The notes under the pieces were generated by a model. The model did not search any database and was not told the origin of the DNA. It saw only the letters and a program-made list of their open reading frames with translations. DNA of 64,000 bases from Bacteroidales bacterium UBA6366 (lineage in GTDB: Bacteria; Bacteroidota; Bacteroidia; Bacteroidales; UBA932). The DNA is taken from the NCBI GenBank assembly GCA_002438845.1, contig DJRG01000042.1:90846-154845 (forward strand), read 5' to 3'. Of the stretch, positions 52,094-59,794 are shown piece after piece (position 1 is the stretch's first letter; the number at the start of each line of letters is the position of its first letter). The position numbers were made by a program, and so were the translations under genes.

Positions 52094-52178
52094 CACCGTT
52101 GCTTGGAGGGCATGGCGACCTACGCGCTTCGCGCGCCCTGTCCGGGTAAAGGGTCGCCATGGCCTCCAAGCAACGGTG
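52094..52178. repeat. large inverted repeat, 27-bp arms
   Basis: Left arm 52094-52120 starts CACCGTTGCTTGGAGG; right arm 52152-52178 ends CCTCCAAGCAACGGTG. 26 of 27 positions pair. The 31-bp loop holds an inner GCGCTTCGCGC hairpin. No gene adjoins closely. Confidence 0.85.
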
Positions 52179-52401
52179 CTCCTGACCGAAGATAGCCCTG
52201 TGGCAGCCTCCAGCAACACTATGCTTTGTAAGAAAACTTTCGAGGTACAACTCAGTGGTGTTTCAGATATTAAGTATTTCTTGTACAGGCTATCTAAGAT
52301 ATATGCCTGAACACATACTTTTGGACTTGATCAAAAAAACAGCACAGCAAGTCCTCAAAAAAAACGTCAAAAAGTTCGTAAAAAACTTGCATATATATAT
52401 A

Positions 52402-52409
52402 TATATTTG
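52402..52409 (+). promoter_or_regulatory. -7 box upstream of small-peptide gene
   Basis: TATATTTG at the end of an (AT)n tract, about 165 bp before the 43-residue gene. No clear -33 element. Confidence 0.55.
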
Positions 52410-52575
52410 CCCCACTTTTCTTTATAGCTCATAAAAGCGGCGAACCAATACCTAAAGAAAAGTTGGCGATTAGTATGAGTGTCTCATATACGTGTTGGCT
52501 CCCTCTTGTACTTTTTGTCATTCCTTTGTATAATTTTATTGACTGGTCAGGAGCCTCGCCAGTATGTGAATCTTT

Positions 52576-52707
52576 ATGAAAAAAATTAACGAAAATCACT
52601 ATGTGAAACCAGAAGTCGAGGAGATTGACCTGACTCTTTCCGCAAGCGTTTTGGACGGAAGCGGCTCCGTATTCGGCGAGCAACCAGATAATGAAGATGA
52701 TTATTAG
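52576..52707 (+). CDS. 43-residue peptide upstream of fimbrillin-like gene
   Basis: A short gene starting MKKINENHYVKPEVEEIDL and continuing to a GSGSVFGE segment and an acidic end. It resembles the small Bacteroidales peptides with 'KPEVE.I.L......L.GSG' that often precede surface-protein genes. There is no signal peptide. It ends 15 bp before the lipoprotein gene and probably shares its transcript. Function unknown; a leader-type or small structural peptide is possible, and no maturation enzyme is nearby. Confidence 0.65.
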   Translation: MKKINENHYVKPEVEEIDLTLSASVLDGSGSVFGEQPDNEDDY

Positions 52708-52722
52708 TAATCAAGCGGCATT

Positions 52723-55215
52723 ATGAAAAGAATCTGTCTTTTAGCCATCACTACATCTACGCTCATCGCCGGCTGCGAAAATGCCAAAGAAATCACCCCG
52801 GCCATGGAACATCGTGATGGTGTGTATGCGACTATCGAGCAACCAGACGGTTTCTCTACCAAAGGTTTGTCCTTCAACGATGGCAAGGTGTCTTTCGTTT
52901 GGGAAAACGGCGAGAGACTTGCTGTTTATGGTTCCTCCACATATTCAGTGCTGACAATCAATGACGGAGGTAGTTCTGTCACCAAGCTCGACAGTCCGGA
53001 CTTCAAACTTGACACAGAGGTGGACTACTATGTATTCTCTCCCGTGTCCGGCACTCTGTCAGACGCATCCAAGGAAGCGATAAACGTGTCGTTCAGCGAC
53101 CAGCGACAGACCGCCAACACTGACACAAAACATCTCCGTCTTAACCAATACGCATGCGCCACAGGCACAGTTGACGGCAATTCCATCAATTTCCAGCTTT
53201 ATAATCAGGTCGCATGGATCAGGTATTCCCACACCTTCACAGAAGCCGTGAGCGAAGCGAAGACCATCACCATCAGCGCATCCGAAGGAAAACCTTTCGT
53301 CCTGAACGGAACCATTGACGCGACAAAACCTGTGTCAGAGAAAGGTTTCACCACATCAATCACAGCCTCCCAGACTGCGTCTGAAATCACCCTCAACCTC
53401 GGAGAGGAATCCGGCAATGGAATTGACATCGCCTCCGGAGAGGTTTTGAATGCGTTCTTCACGATTCATCCAGTCGATCTTACCGGAAAGACTATCACAT
53501 TCACAGTCAAGGACGCTGACGGGAAAACCGTCTCCATTGACAAGTGCACGGGCCGAGCCATCAAAAGGAATGCGGTCGTTCCTTTCACGGACAATTCCTC
53601 CAAACCAACTGTGGCGACCATTGACGGAAAAGAATACTCAACATTGAACGCCGCCATCGCGGCAGCTGCCGACGGCGCCACAATCAAGCTGGTAAGCGAT
53701 GTCACCACGGTTAAGGTTTCTATTGACAAGAGCGTCACTTTCGACCTTGACGGCAACACTGTAACAGCTGACGACGATGTCTTCTTCGTAGCGGAAGACG
53801 GACTTACCGTCAATTTCACGAACGGCAACATTGTTTCTACCAAATACAGTGGACTCTTCTTCAAACAAGGACTTAAGGATGAGAACATCACATTCGACAA
53901 CTGCAATATAACCGCTGTTGAGGGGGCAATAGCCACAAGCACGTTGACTGGATCTTCGATAACAATCAACGGAGGCTCATTCGTGTCCTCGAACAATGCG
54001 GTGATCCTGACCAACGGCAATTCCCGTGAGGGCGAGGCCAACACCATCACCATCAATGGAGGAACCTTCAAAGGCCAAATGTCGGATGAAGCTTATAATG
54101 ACAGAAATTCGATCGCCTGTGGAATCTATGCCGCTTGGAAGGACAACATCATCGTCAATGACGGCACATTCAATATAGAAAGAGGTGTAGGTGTGCTCTG
54201 CCGCGGAGGTAAGGTTACCATCAACGGTGGCACGTTCACCACAACAGACCCGGATGACAAGACAGGCCGCGTGGGCGACAGCCGTGTCGTAGTGCCATGC
54301 CAGACAGTTTACGTTGACAAGGACTCCCGGCACTCAGATTATGAGAACGCAACGATCGAAATCTCAGGAGGTTCGTTCTCAGATTATACTTGTCAGAATT
54401 ACATCGCCAATGGTTATGGTGTTGCGAAAAAAGAAGATTTGTACAGAGTATTAAAAGCACAAGAGGCAACGGACCAAAAGACTTTAAAAGCAGCGATAGA
54501 AGGTGCTGACACTGAAAGTCCTGCTTTGGTCAACAGCACCATTAAAATCACGAATCAAATTGGGCTAGCCAGCAACAACACGCTTATAATTGGAGAAAAT
54601 GGAAAAATAATGCCATCCTCATCCAATAATGTCACAAACATTATCACAACTGTGATATCTAAAGGCACTATGAATCTTTGTGGAAGCGGATATATAGAAG
54701 CAACAACTACTACCAGAACTGAGGGTTCAGCAGCCGTGCTTTTGCGTGGAGAGAATAGTGCTAATAATGATGTCACAATGAATATTTATGGAAACCTTAC
54801 CATTAATGGTGGAAGCGGAAGTACAAAAGGTAATAGAGCAGTACGCATAGACAGAGGTATCCTTAACATCTTTGGAGGGCATTTCTATTCCGGTCTTGAC
54901 AAAAACAATGACCCAACTCAAAAAGTAAAAGTAATTCAGGTAAGCCCTGCCCAAAGCAGCTATACTGCAACCCTGAATATTTACGATGGAGTATTTGAAT
55001 GTGCCGGAGACCCTTCCGCCATGATTAGTCACGGGAATGCTTCTCAAATCAGCCAAAGTTATATCAACATAATGGGTGGAATATTCGTAGGATTCAACCC
55101 TGCCAACGTCACCCAGATTGACGATACAACCACCAGCTATGTTCCCGACGGCTATGAATCCGTTGAAATCACCTACAACGGAAAACAAGCCTGGAAAGTG
55201 TCCAAGAAACGATAA
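52723..55215 (+). CDS. fimbrillin-like lipoprotein with right-handed beta-helix domain
   Basis: 830 residues. The lipobox is LIAGC (Cys18). Residues about 25-285 resemble fimbrillin/Mfa-like domains (FVWENGERLAVYG, then YYVFSPVSGTLSD). From about 300 (ATIDGKEYSTLNAAIAAAAD) a right-handed parallel beta-helix begins, with repeated GGTF/GGSF turns such as TINGGTFKG. It probably forms a surface adhesin. The sequence from about 54,400 on is more AT-rich than the first part, which may mean a recombined or recently acquired C-terminal segment. Confidence 0.78.
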   Translation: MKRICLLAITTSTLIAGCENAKEITPAMEHRDGVYATIEQPDGFSTKGLSFNDGKVSFVWENGERLAVYGSSTYSVLTINDGGSSVTKLDSPDFKLDTEVDYYVFSPVSGTLSDASKEAINVSFSDQRQTANTDTKHLRLNQYACATGTVDGNSINFQLYNQVAWIRYSHTFTEAVSEAKTITISASEGKPFVLNGTIDATKPVSEKGFTTSITASQTASEITLNLGEESGNGIDIASGEVLNAFFTIHPVDLTGKTITFTVKDADGKTVSIDKCTGRAIKRNAVVPFTDNSSKPTVATIDGKEYSTLNAAIAAAADGATIKLVSDVTTVKVSIDKSVTFDLDGNTVTADDDVFFVAEDGLTVNFTNGNIVSTKYSGLFFKQGLKDENITFDNCNITAVEGAIATSTLTGSSITINGGSFVSSNNAVILTNGNSREGEANTITINGGTFKGQMSDEAYNDRNSIACGIYAAWKDNIIVNDGTFNIERGVGVLCRGGKVTINGGTFTTTDPDDKTGRVGDSRVVVPCQTVYVDKDSRHSDYENATIEISGGSFSDYTCQNYIANGYGVAKKEDLYRVLKAQEATDQKTLKAAIEGADTESPALVNSTIKITNQIGLASNNTLIIGENGKIMPSSSNNVTNIITTVISKGTMNLCGSGYIEATTTTRTEGSAAVLLRGENSANNDVTMNIYGNLTINGGSGSTKGNRAVRIDRGILNIFGGHFYSGLDKNNDPTQKVKVIQVSPAQSSYTATLNIYDGVFECAGDPSAMISHGNASQISQSYINIMGGIFVGFNPANVTQIDDTTTSYVPDGYESVEITYNGKQAWKVSKKR

Positions 55216-55237
55216 GTGATTTTCGCATACTATAATC

Positions 55238-55268
55238 AAAGGCCGCCTCCCACAAAGAAGCGGCCTTT
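55238..55268 (+). terminator. terminator after fimbrillin-like gene
   Basis: AAAGGCCGC and GCGGCCTTT pair perfectly; only a short A/T tail follows. It is 23 bp after the stop. Confidence 0.65.
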
Positions 55269-55493
55269 AATTATCCACCACATAATAGCAAGCCAAATGT
55301 CACACGAAAAAGCAAAAGTGCTTAAACAGCTATATTGTCCGATGGCAAAAACTTACGACGGTGGCATTTTAAGGCATATTCGCCGCCAACATGGAGCAAA
55401 AGGATACCGACGGGAGCGTTTGGTGGCATATTCGCGGCCAAGAATGACAATAGTCACTTAAAATGTTGTCAGCGGGCATCATCCGGAACTATT

Positions 55494-55580
55494 GGGCGAC
55501 AAATAGGGCCGAAAACGTCGCCGAAGAGTGATCCGAAGCACCGTGGGGCGACGAAAATGGGCAGAAGTGTCGCCGTAGAG
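55494..55580. repeat. two 35-bp repeats, each an imperfect palindrome
   Basis: Copies 55494-55528 and 55546-55580 both begin GGGCGAC and carry GTCGCCG near the end, so each could fold as a hairpin. They are 52 bp apart. Confidence 0.6.
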
Positions 55581-55588
55581 GATAATTT

Positions 55589-55611
55589 CGCTTCGAAAAG
55601 CTCAGCGACTT
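55589..55611 (-). repeat. degenerate TGAGCCTGTCGA-family repeat
   Basis: GCTTCGAAAAGCTCAGCGAC matches the reverse orientation with two changes in the core. Confidence 0.5.
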
Positions 55612-55841
55612 GTTTTATTTCACCTGAAATAGATCACGTATGGTTCGCCGACGATTTCGTAGAGGGGAACGAAACGGAAGATTTTGTCTTGGTTCAGGCC
55701 ACGCCAGTGAAAAGGTCATAAAGTGCCACAGACATGTGTATGCCGCTCATTCGTCAATGCCTCAAGTTTCAGCCACGACCAATGGTCAGTCCGTCAAAGA
55801 TAGCCATTTTACAGACATGTACACTCTGAACTTATTTTAAT

Positions 55842-55849
55842 TATCTTTG
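55842..55849 (+). promoter_or_regulatory. -7 box directly before AsmA-like gene
   Basis: TATCTTTG, ending 6 bp before the ATG at 55856 and 27 bp before the ATG at 55877. Transcription should start at or next to the first ATG. Confidence 0.7.
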
Positions 55850-55855
55850 CGTTCT

Positions 55856-58800
55856 ATGGAAAATGAAGTCAAGGTCATGGGGAAAAGAGCATGGCGCTGG
55901 CTGAGGCCGGTACTGTGGGTGCTTCTGGGAATATGGGCGGTCGTCGTGATCGTCCTGCAGGTGGCGCTGAACACCAAAGTGTTGACACGCATTATGGACA
56001 AGGTCGCTGATGAATATGTTGACGGAGACATCACCTTTTCCGGCATCAAGGCCTCCATGTTCAGAAGTTTCCCGAATCTCAAAGTCACTATCGACAACTT
56101 CTCCATCACATACCCGCACGGCAGGTTCACGAAGTTCGATTCCCTGGAAGTTTCCGGGAGCCATCTGCTCAAGGCCGGACGCGGAGAGACGGAGGACACT
56201 CTGGCTCATTTCAGGAAGCTCTCCGTCTCCGTGAACTATCTGGCCGCCGCTACAGGCAGGATACGAATCCGGAAGGCTTCCCTGGAACACCCAAGAATCT
56301 TCGCGCACCAATATGATTCGACCCGGGCGAACTGGAATATGTTCGGAGACGGGTCGGCGAAGGAGGACGGGGACACGACCGCCTCTACCCTGCCACCGAT
56401 CTCAATCGGCAAGGTGAGTCTTGAAGGACGGCCGTTCGTGGTCTACACAAATCCGGCGGACACCATATTCGGATGTATATTCCTAAAAAGTCTCACAGCG
56501 AAAGGGCATTACGACGCAAGAAAAGGGAAGATTGAGAATGTCAGCGTCACCTTGGACTCCTTGTTTGCCGCAGGTAGGATGCCGTCGGACACAGTAGCTT
56601 TCGGACTTGAGAGCCTTGACATCAAAGAGAGGTCAGGGCATTTTGATGTCAACATGACATCCCGCCTATTCCTCGGCCTGAAGTCATCGGGGAGGATGTC
56701 CATTCCGGTGGAAATAAGAGGAGACATATTCCCGGAGCTTGACAAGAAGGTTGTCAGCGTGGAAAGGATGAAAGCAAGGATAGCGACCGTCGGGCTCGAC
56801 GCCAGCGGGAAAGCCGATTTCTCGGGTAAGAATATTCATTTAAAGGCGGAGGCCGGAATCGACAAGGCTTCCGTCAGCGAGGTCGCCGGGTATTTCGGGA
56901 AGAATTTCCCTTTTTTGACGAAGCTTAGCACCGATGCGCTCCTGACCGTGGACGCCTCTTGCGACGGCTACTACGACAAAAGTTCCGGAAGTCTGCCGCC
57001 ACTTTCCGTGAGGGTGCAGGTGCCGGATTCGCGGATCGGATGGGAAGGGATTGACGGGAAGGGACGCTTCGATCTCGACATCACGGCAAAGAGCCAGGAC
57101 GGCAGACTTACCGCCGAAGTACCGGATTTCTGCTTCAGCGTCAATGGGATGAAAGTGACACTCAACGGGACCGCCGAGGACCTGCTTGGCAACGATCCGG
57201 AGTTCGACATCAACTCCAGCCTTCATTTCGTTCTGGATTCTTTAGCCACATACCTGCCTGACAGCCTCGGAATCTCCCTTCACGGTGACCTTGAGGGCAA
57301 TGTCAAGGGTGGATTCCGGATCTCACAGCTGGACTTGTTCAACTTTTCCGGAATCGGACTGGAAGGGCGGCTTGAAAGCAACGGTATAAAGGTCAGCGTG
57401 CCAAAGGACTCGCTCACCGCATACATCGGCCACACGGACATAAGCCTCGGGGAATTCAATCATGACGAGGATGGGCAGGCCTCCCACGCCAAGCGAGATC
57501 ACCGCCACTGCGGACTTTCCATCACAATCGACAGCCTGTTCAGTGAATATGGATCCTCAACATTCATCCGCGGCACCGACCTGAGACTTTCCACCCACAA
57601 TGCGGAAGAAAGAATGGGCGGAGACCCGTTCAGACATCCGGTCCACGGGCATCTTGACATAGCCTCGATCGGGATGAGAGATATGGACTCATGTTTCGTC
57701 GGAGCCTTGCGTTCGGCCAACACGTTCAAACTCACGCAGAATCTGATCGGCCGGCACATCGTTCCGTTCTTAAGTCTTTCAAGCGACAACAACAGGATCA
57801 CTATCAGAGATGGCGCCAACCGGTTTTCCGTCCGGGACGCACGGCTTGCCGTGGAAGCTCACCCGAACTCGGTTGAAAGGCAGTCTCGACGGAAGCATAT
57901 TCTTGACTCATTGCAAAGGGTTTACCCTGGGGTGAGGCGGGACTCTCTTTTCAAGAAGGCTTTCAGCAGGTACAGATCCGGGGTCACCCTGCCGGACTAT
58001 CTGTCAGAAAAAGATTTCGAGAAGAGTGACATCAAGATCCAACTGGGCGAATCGATCGCAAAATACATTAAGAACTGGGACATTTCCGGAAGCATTGATA
58101 TGGCTGAGGGCCTTGTCATCACACCTTCCTACCCTCTTGACAACAGGATCACCGGATTCAGCGGCAAGTTTTCCAACAATGTGATTGAGCTGAAGGAGCT
58201 TTCTCTCAAGTCAGGTGTTTCTGACATCACGGCGAAAGGGAGACTCTCCGGACTGAAAAGAATTCTGACTTCAGGCAAGGGACGGTTAGATCTGGATTTG
58301 GGAATCTCCTCCAATGAGATTGATGCCAACGAGATACTTATCGCTCTCAACGCCGGGAAAAAGTTCGAGGCGCCCAAGCACCACACCGAACTCTCCGGAT
58401 TGGATGATGATGACTATCTGAACACCATCAAGGAATCAGCGGCAGCCGACACAACCCTCACAACTTCCTTGATAGTGCTGCCGGCGAATCTAAACGCGAA
58501 AATCTCACTTAAGGCCAACAAGATAAGGTACTCGAATCTTGAGACTTCCCGGGCAGCCACCGACCTCGTGCTGAAGGAGCGTTGCCTTCAGGCCACAAAC
58601 ACAGTGGCCACCACCAACATGGGCGATGTCTACCTTGAAGGCTTCTACTCGACCCGGACGAAGAAAGACCTCAAGGCCGGTTTCGATATGACCTTCTCCG
58701 GAATCACCACAGAAAAAGTGATCCAGCTATTCCCGGCCGTGGACAGCATAGCACCGATGATCAAGGCTTTAAAAGGGCGGCTCGACTGCGAGATCGCGGC

Positions 58801-59464
58801 GACAAGCTCTATCGACACGTCCATGAACATCGTGCTTCCATCCTTGAACGGTATTGTCAAGATAGACGGAAAAAATCTCTCCTTGTCCGAGAGTGAAGAC
58901 CTGAATAAGTTACGCAGGACACTGATGTTCAAAGACAAGGACTCAAGCAATATCGAATCGCTCTCAATCCGAGGCATCATCAAGGACAACCAATTGGAGA
59001 TATTCCCTTTCCTGCTGAAGATCGACCGCTATTCGATTGCGGCCAGCGGTCTCCAGAATTTTGACCAAAGGTTCAAGTACCACCTTTCTGCCCTAAAATC
59101 CCCTATCCCGTTCAAATTCGGAGTGAATCTGAACGGAACATTTGACGATTGGCGGTGGAAACTCGGCAAGACCAAGTACAAGAATCGCAGGATTCCTCTG
59201 TTTGACGATCAGGTCAACAGCCTGAAGCTCAACCTGACAACCGCCATCCACAACATATTCGAGAACGGTGTGGAGCAGGCCATCAAACAGACCGAACAGT
59301 CCCAAGAGGCAATCGAACAGAGGAAAAAGGCTCTTGAATATTCCTCCGCTCTGACCGGGGATCTTTCCGAGGAGGAGAAGAAAACCATCGACGCCCTCGA
59401 GAAAGTCACAACCAGCGCCAACGATACGACATTCCTGCCAAACAAATCCCAGAAGCCGTTTTGA
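55856..59464 (+). CDS. AsmA-like large envelope protein
   Basis: 1202 residues from the ATG at 55856 (MENEVKVMGKRAW). The next ATG (55877, MGKRAWRW) would give a 20-nt leader and is equally likely. One membrane helix (about 20-42) anchors the protein; the rest is a long beta-rich body of AsmA type, starting DGDITFSGIKASMFRSFPNL and including a C-terminal AsmA-2-like part with KAGFDMTFSGITTEKV. Such bridge-like proteins are linked to lipid transport between membranes. A Glu/Lys-rich helix ends the protein. It is a single-gene unit. Confidence 0.85.
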   Translation: MENEVKVMGKRAWRWLRPVLWVLLGIWAVVVIVLQVALNTKVLTRIMDKVADEYVDGDITFSGIKASMFRSFPNLKVTIDNFSITYPHGRFTKFDSLEVSGSHLLKAGRGETEDTLAHFRKLSVSVNYLAAATGRIRIRKASLEHPRIFAHQYDSTRANWNMFGDGSAKEDGDTTASTLPPISIGKVSLEGRPFVVYTNPADTIFGCIFLKSLTAKGHYDARKGKIENVSVTLDSLFAAGRMPSDTVAFGLESLDIKERSGHFDVNMTSRLFLGLKSSGRMSIPVEIRGDIFPELDKKVVSVERMKARIATVGLDASGKADFSGKNIHLKAEAGIDKASVSEVAGYFGKNFPFLTKLSTDALLTVDASCDGYYDKSSGSLPPLSVRVQVPDSRIGWEGIDGKGRFDLDITAKSQDGRLTAEVPDFCFSVNGMKVTLNGTAEDLLGNDPEFDINSSLHFVLDSLATYLPDSLGISLHGDLEGNVKGGFRISQLDLFNFSGIGLEGRLESNGIKVSVPKDSLTAYIGHTDISLGEFNHDEDGQASHAKRDHRHCGLSITIDSLFSEYGSSTFIRGTDLRLSTHNAEERMGGDPFRHPVHGHLDIASIGMRDMDSCFVGALRSANTFKLTQNLIGRHIVPFLSLSSDNNRITIRDGANRFSVRDARLAVEAHPNSVERQSRRKHILDSLQRVYPGVRRDSLFKKAFSRYRSGVTLPDYLSEKDFEKSDIKIQLGESIAKYIKNWDISGSIDMAEGLVITPSYPLDNRITGFSGKFSNNVIELKELSLKSGVSDITAKGRLSGLKRILTSGKGRLDLDLGISSNEIDANEILIALNAGKKFEAPKHHTELSGLDDDDYLNTIKESAAADTTLTTSLIVLPANLNAKISLKANKIRYSNLETSRAATDLVLKERCLQATNTVATTNMGDVYLEGFYSTRTKKDLKAGFDMTFSGITTEKVIQLFPAVDSIAPMIKALKGRLDCEIAATSSIDTSMNIVLPSLNGIVKIDGKNLSLSESEDLNKLRRTLMFKDKDSSNIESLSIRGIIKDNQLEIFPFLLKIDRYSIAASGLQNFDQRFKYHLSALKSPIPFKFGVNLNGTFDDWRWKLGKTKYKNRRIPLFDDQVNSLKLNLTTAIHNIFENGVEQAIKQTEQSQEAIEQRKKALEYSSALTGDLSEEEKKTIDALEKVTTSANDTTFLPNKSQKPF

Positions 59465-59611
59465 TTTATTTGAAATGTTCTTTGAGGTGAAAACCTTCAA
59501 GCAAACAAAGCAAGACAGCTTCTCGTTTGGCCGCAGAGTCGGCGGAAGGGATCCGCATGCCAAACAGATGTCAAACAGCAAAATAATATTTGAATATTAA
59601 CAGATTTCAAT
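59465..59611. other. non-coding gap before tRNA-Leu promoter
   Basis: 147 bp without gene, repeat or strong hairpin visible. Confidence 0.4.
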
Positions 59612-59619
59612 TATCTTTG
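59612..59619 (+). promoter_or_regulatory. -7 box upstream of tRNA-Leu
   Basis: TATCTTTG, 95 bp upstream of the mature tRNA. The long leader is unusual for a single tRNA. Confidence 0.6.
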
Positions 59620-59714
59620 CAATCCTTTCGGACTCGGAGTGAAGGCAGCTTCCAATCGCCCGGACTCCCTGCGGAATCCCTATCATCATCTAGATTCCCC
59701 TGCCGGAAGGCCTT

Positions 59715-59794
59715 GCGGGTGTGTTGAAATTGGTAGACAAGCCAGACTTAGGATCTGGTGCGCAAGCGTATGGGTTCGAGTCCCTTCACCCGCA
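59715..59794 (+). tRNA. tRNA-Leu (anticodon TAG)
   Basis: Acceptor GCGGGTG pairs with CACCCGC, discriminator A. Anticodon stem CCAGA/TCTGG encloses CTTAGGA, anticodon TAG. The variable arm GCGCAAGCGT is long, as for Leu, and the T loop reads GTTCGAGTC. CCA is not encoded. The recombinase gene on the opposite strand ends inside its 3' end. Confidence 0.95.

Larger units (their letters stand above)
51035..52401. other. gene-poor region with repeats, no supported gene
   Basis: About 1.4 kb. Short open frames exist on both strands, but none looks like a protein: compositions are odd and no motif appears. The stretch holds short direct repeats (51597-51691), a very large hairpin (52094-52178) and, from about 51900, markedly AT-rich DNA. 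It may be decayed mobile DNA or contain structured RNA. Confidence 0.5.
55269..55841. other. non-coding gap with short repeats
   Basis: 573 bp without a convincing gene. It contains two 35-bp repeats (55494-55580) and one probable degenerate copy of the TGAGCCTGTCGA repeat (55589-55611). GGCATATTCG appears twice, near 55375 and 55427. Confidence 0.5.

Noticed and set aside
51987..52310. 107-codon plus-strand frame
   Set aside because: It runs through the large hairpin 52094-52178; the coding potential is an effect of the hairpin sequence.
52390..52407. (AT)n tract as a replication origin or slipped-strand switch
   Set aside because: Only about nine units and no DnaA-box cluster; it overlaps the probable -7 box, and a role in phase variation is not supported here.
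55335..55721. 128-codon plus-strand frame
   Set aside because: Made of short repeats with unlikely composition and no start signal; treated as non-coding.
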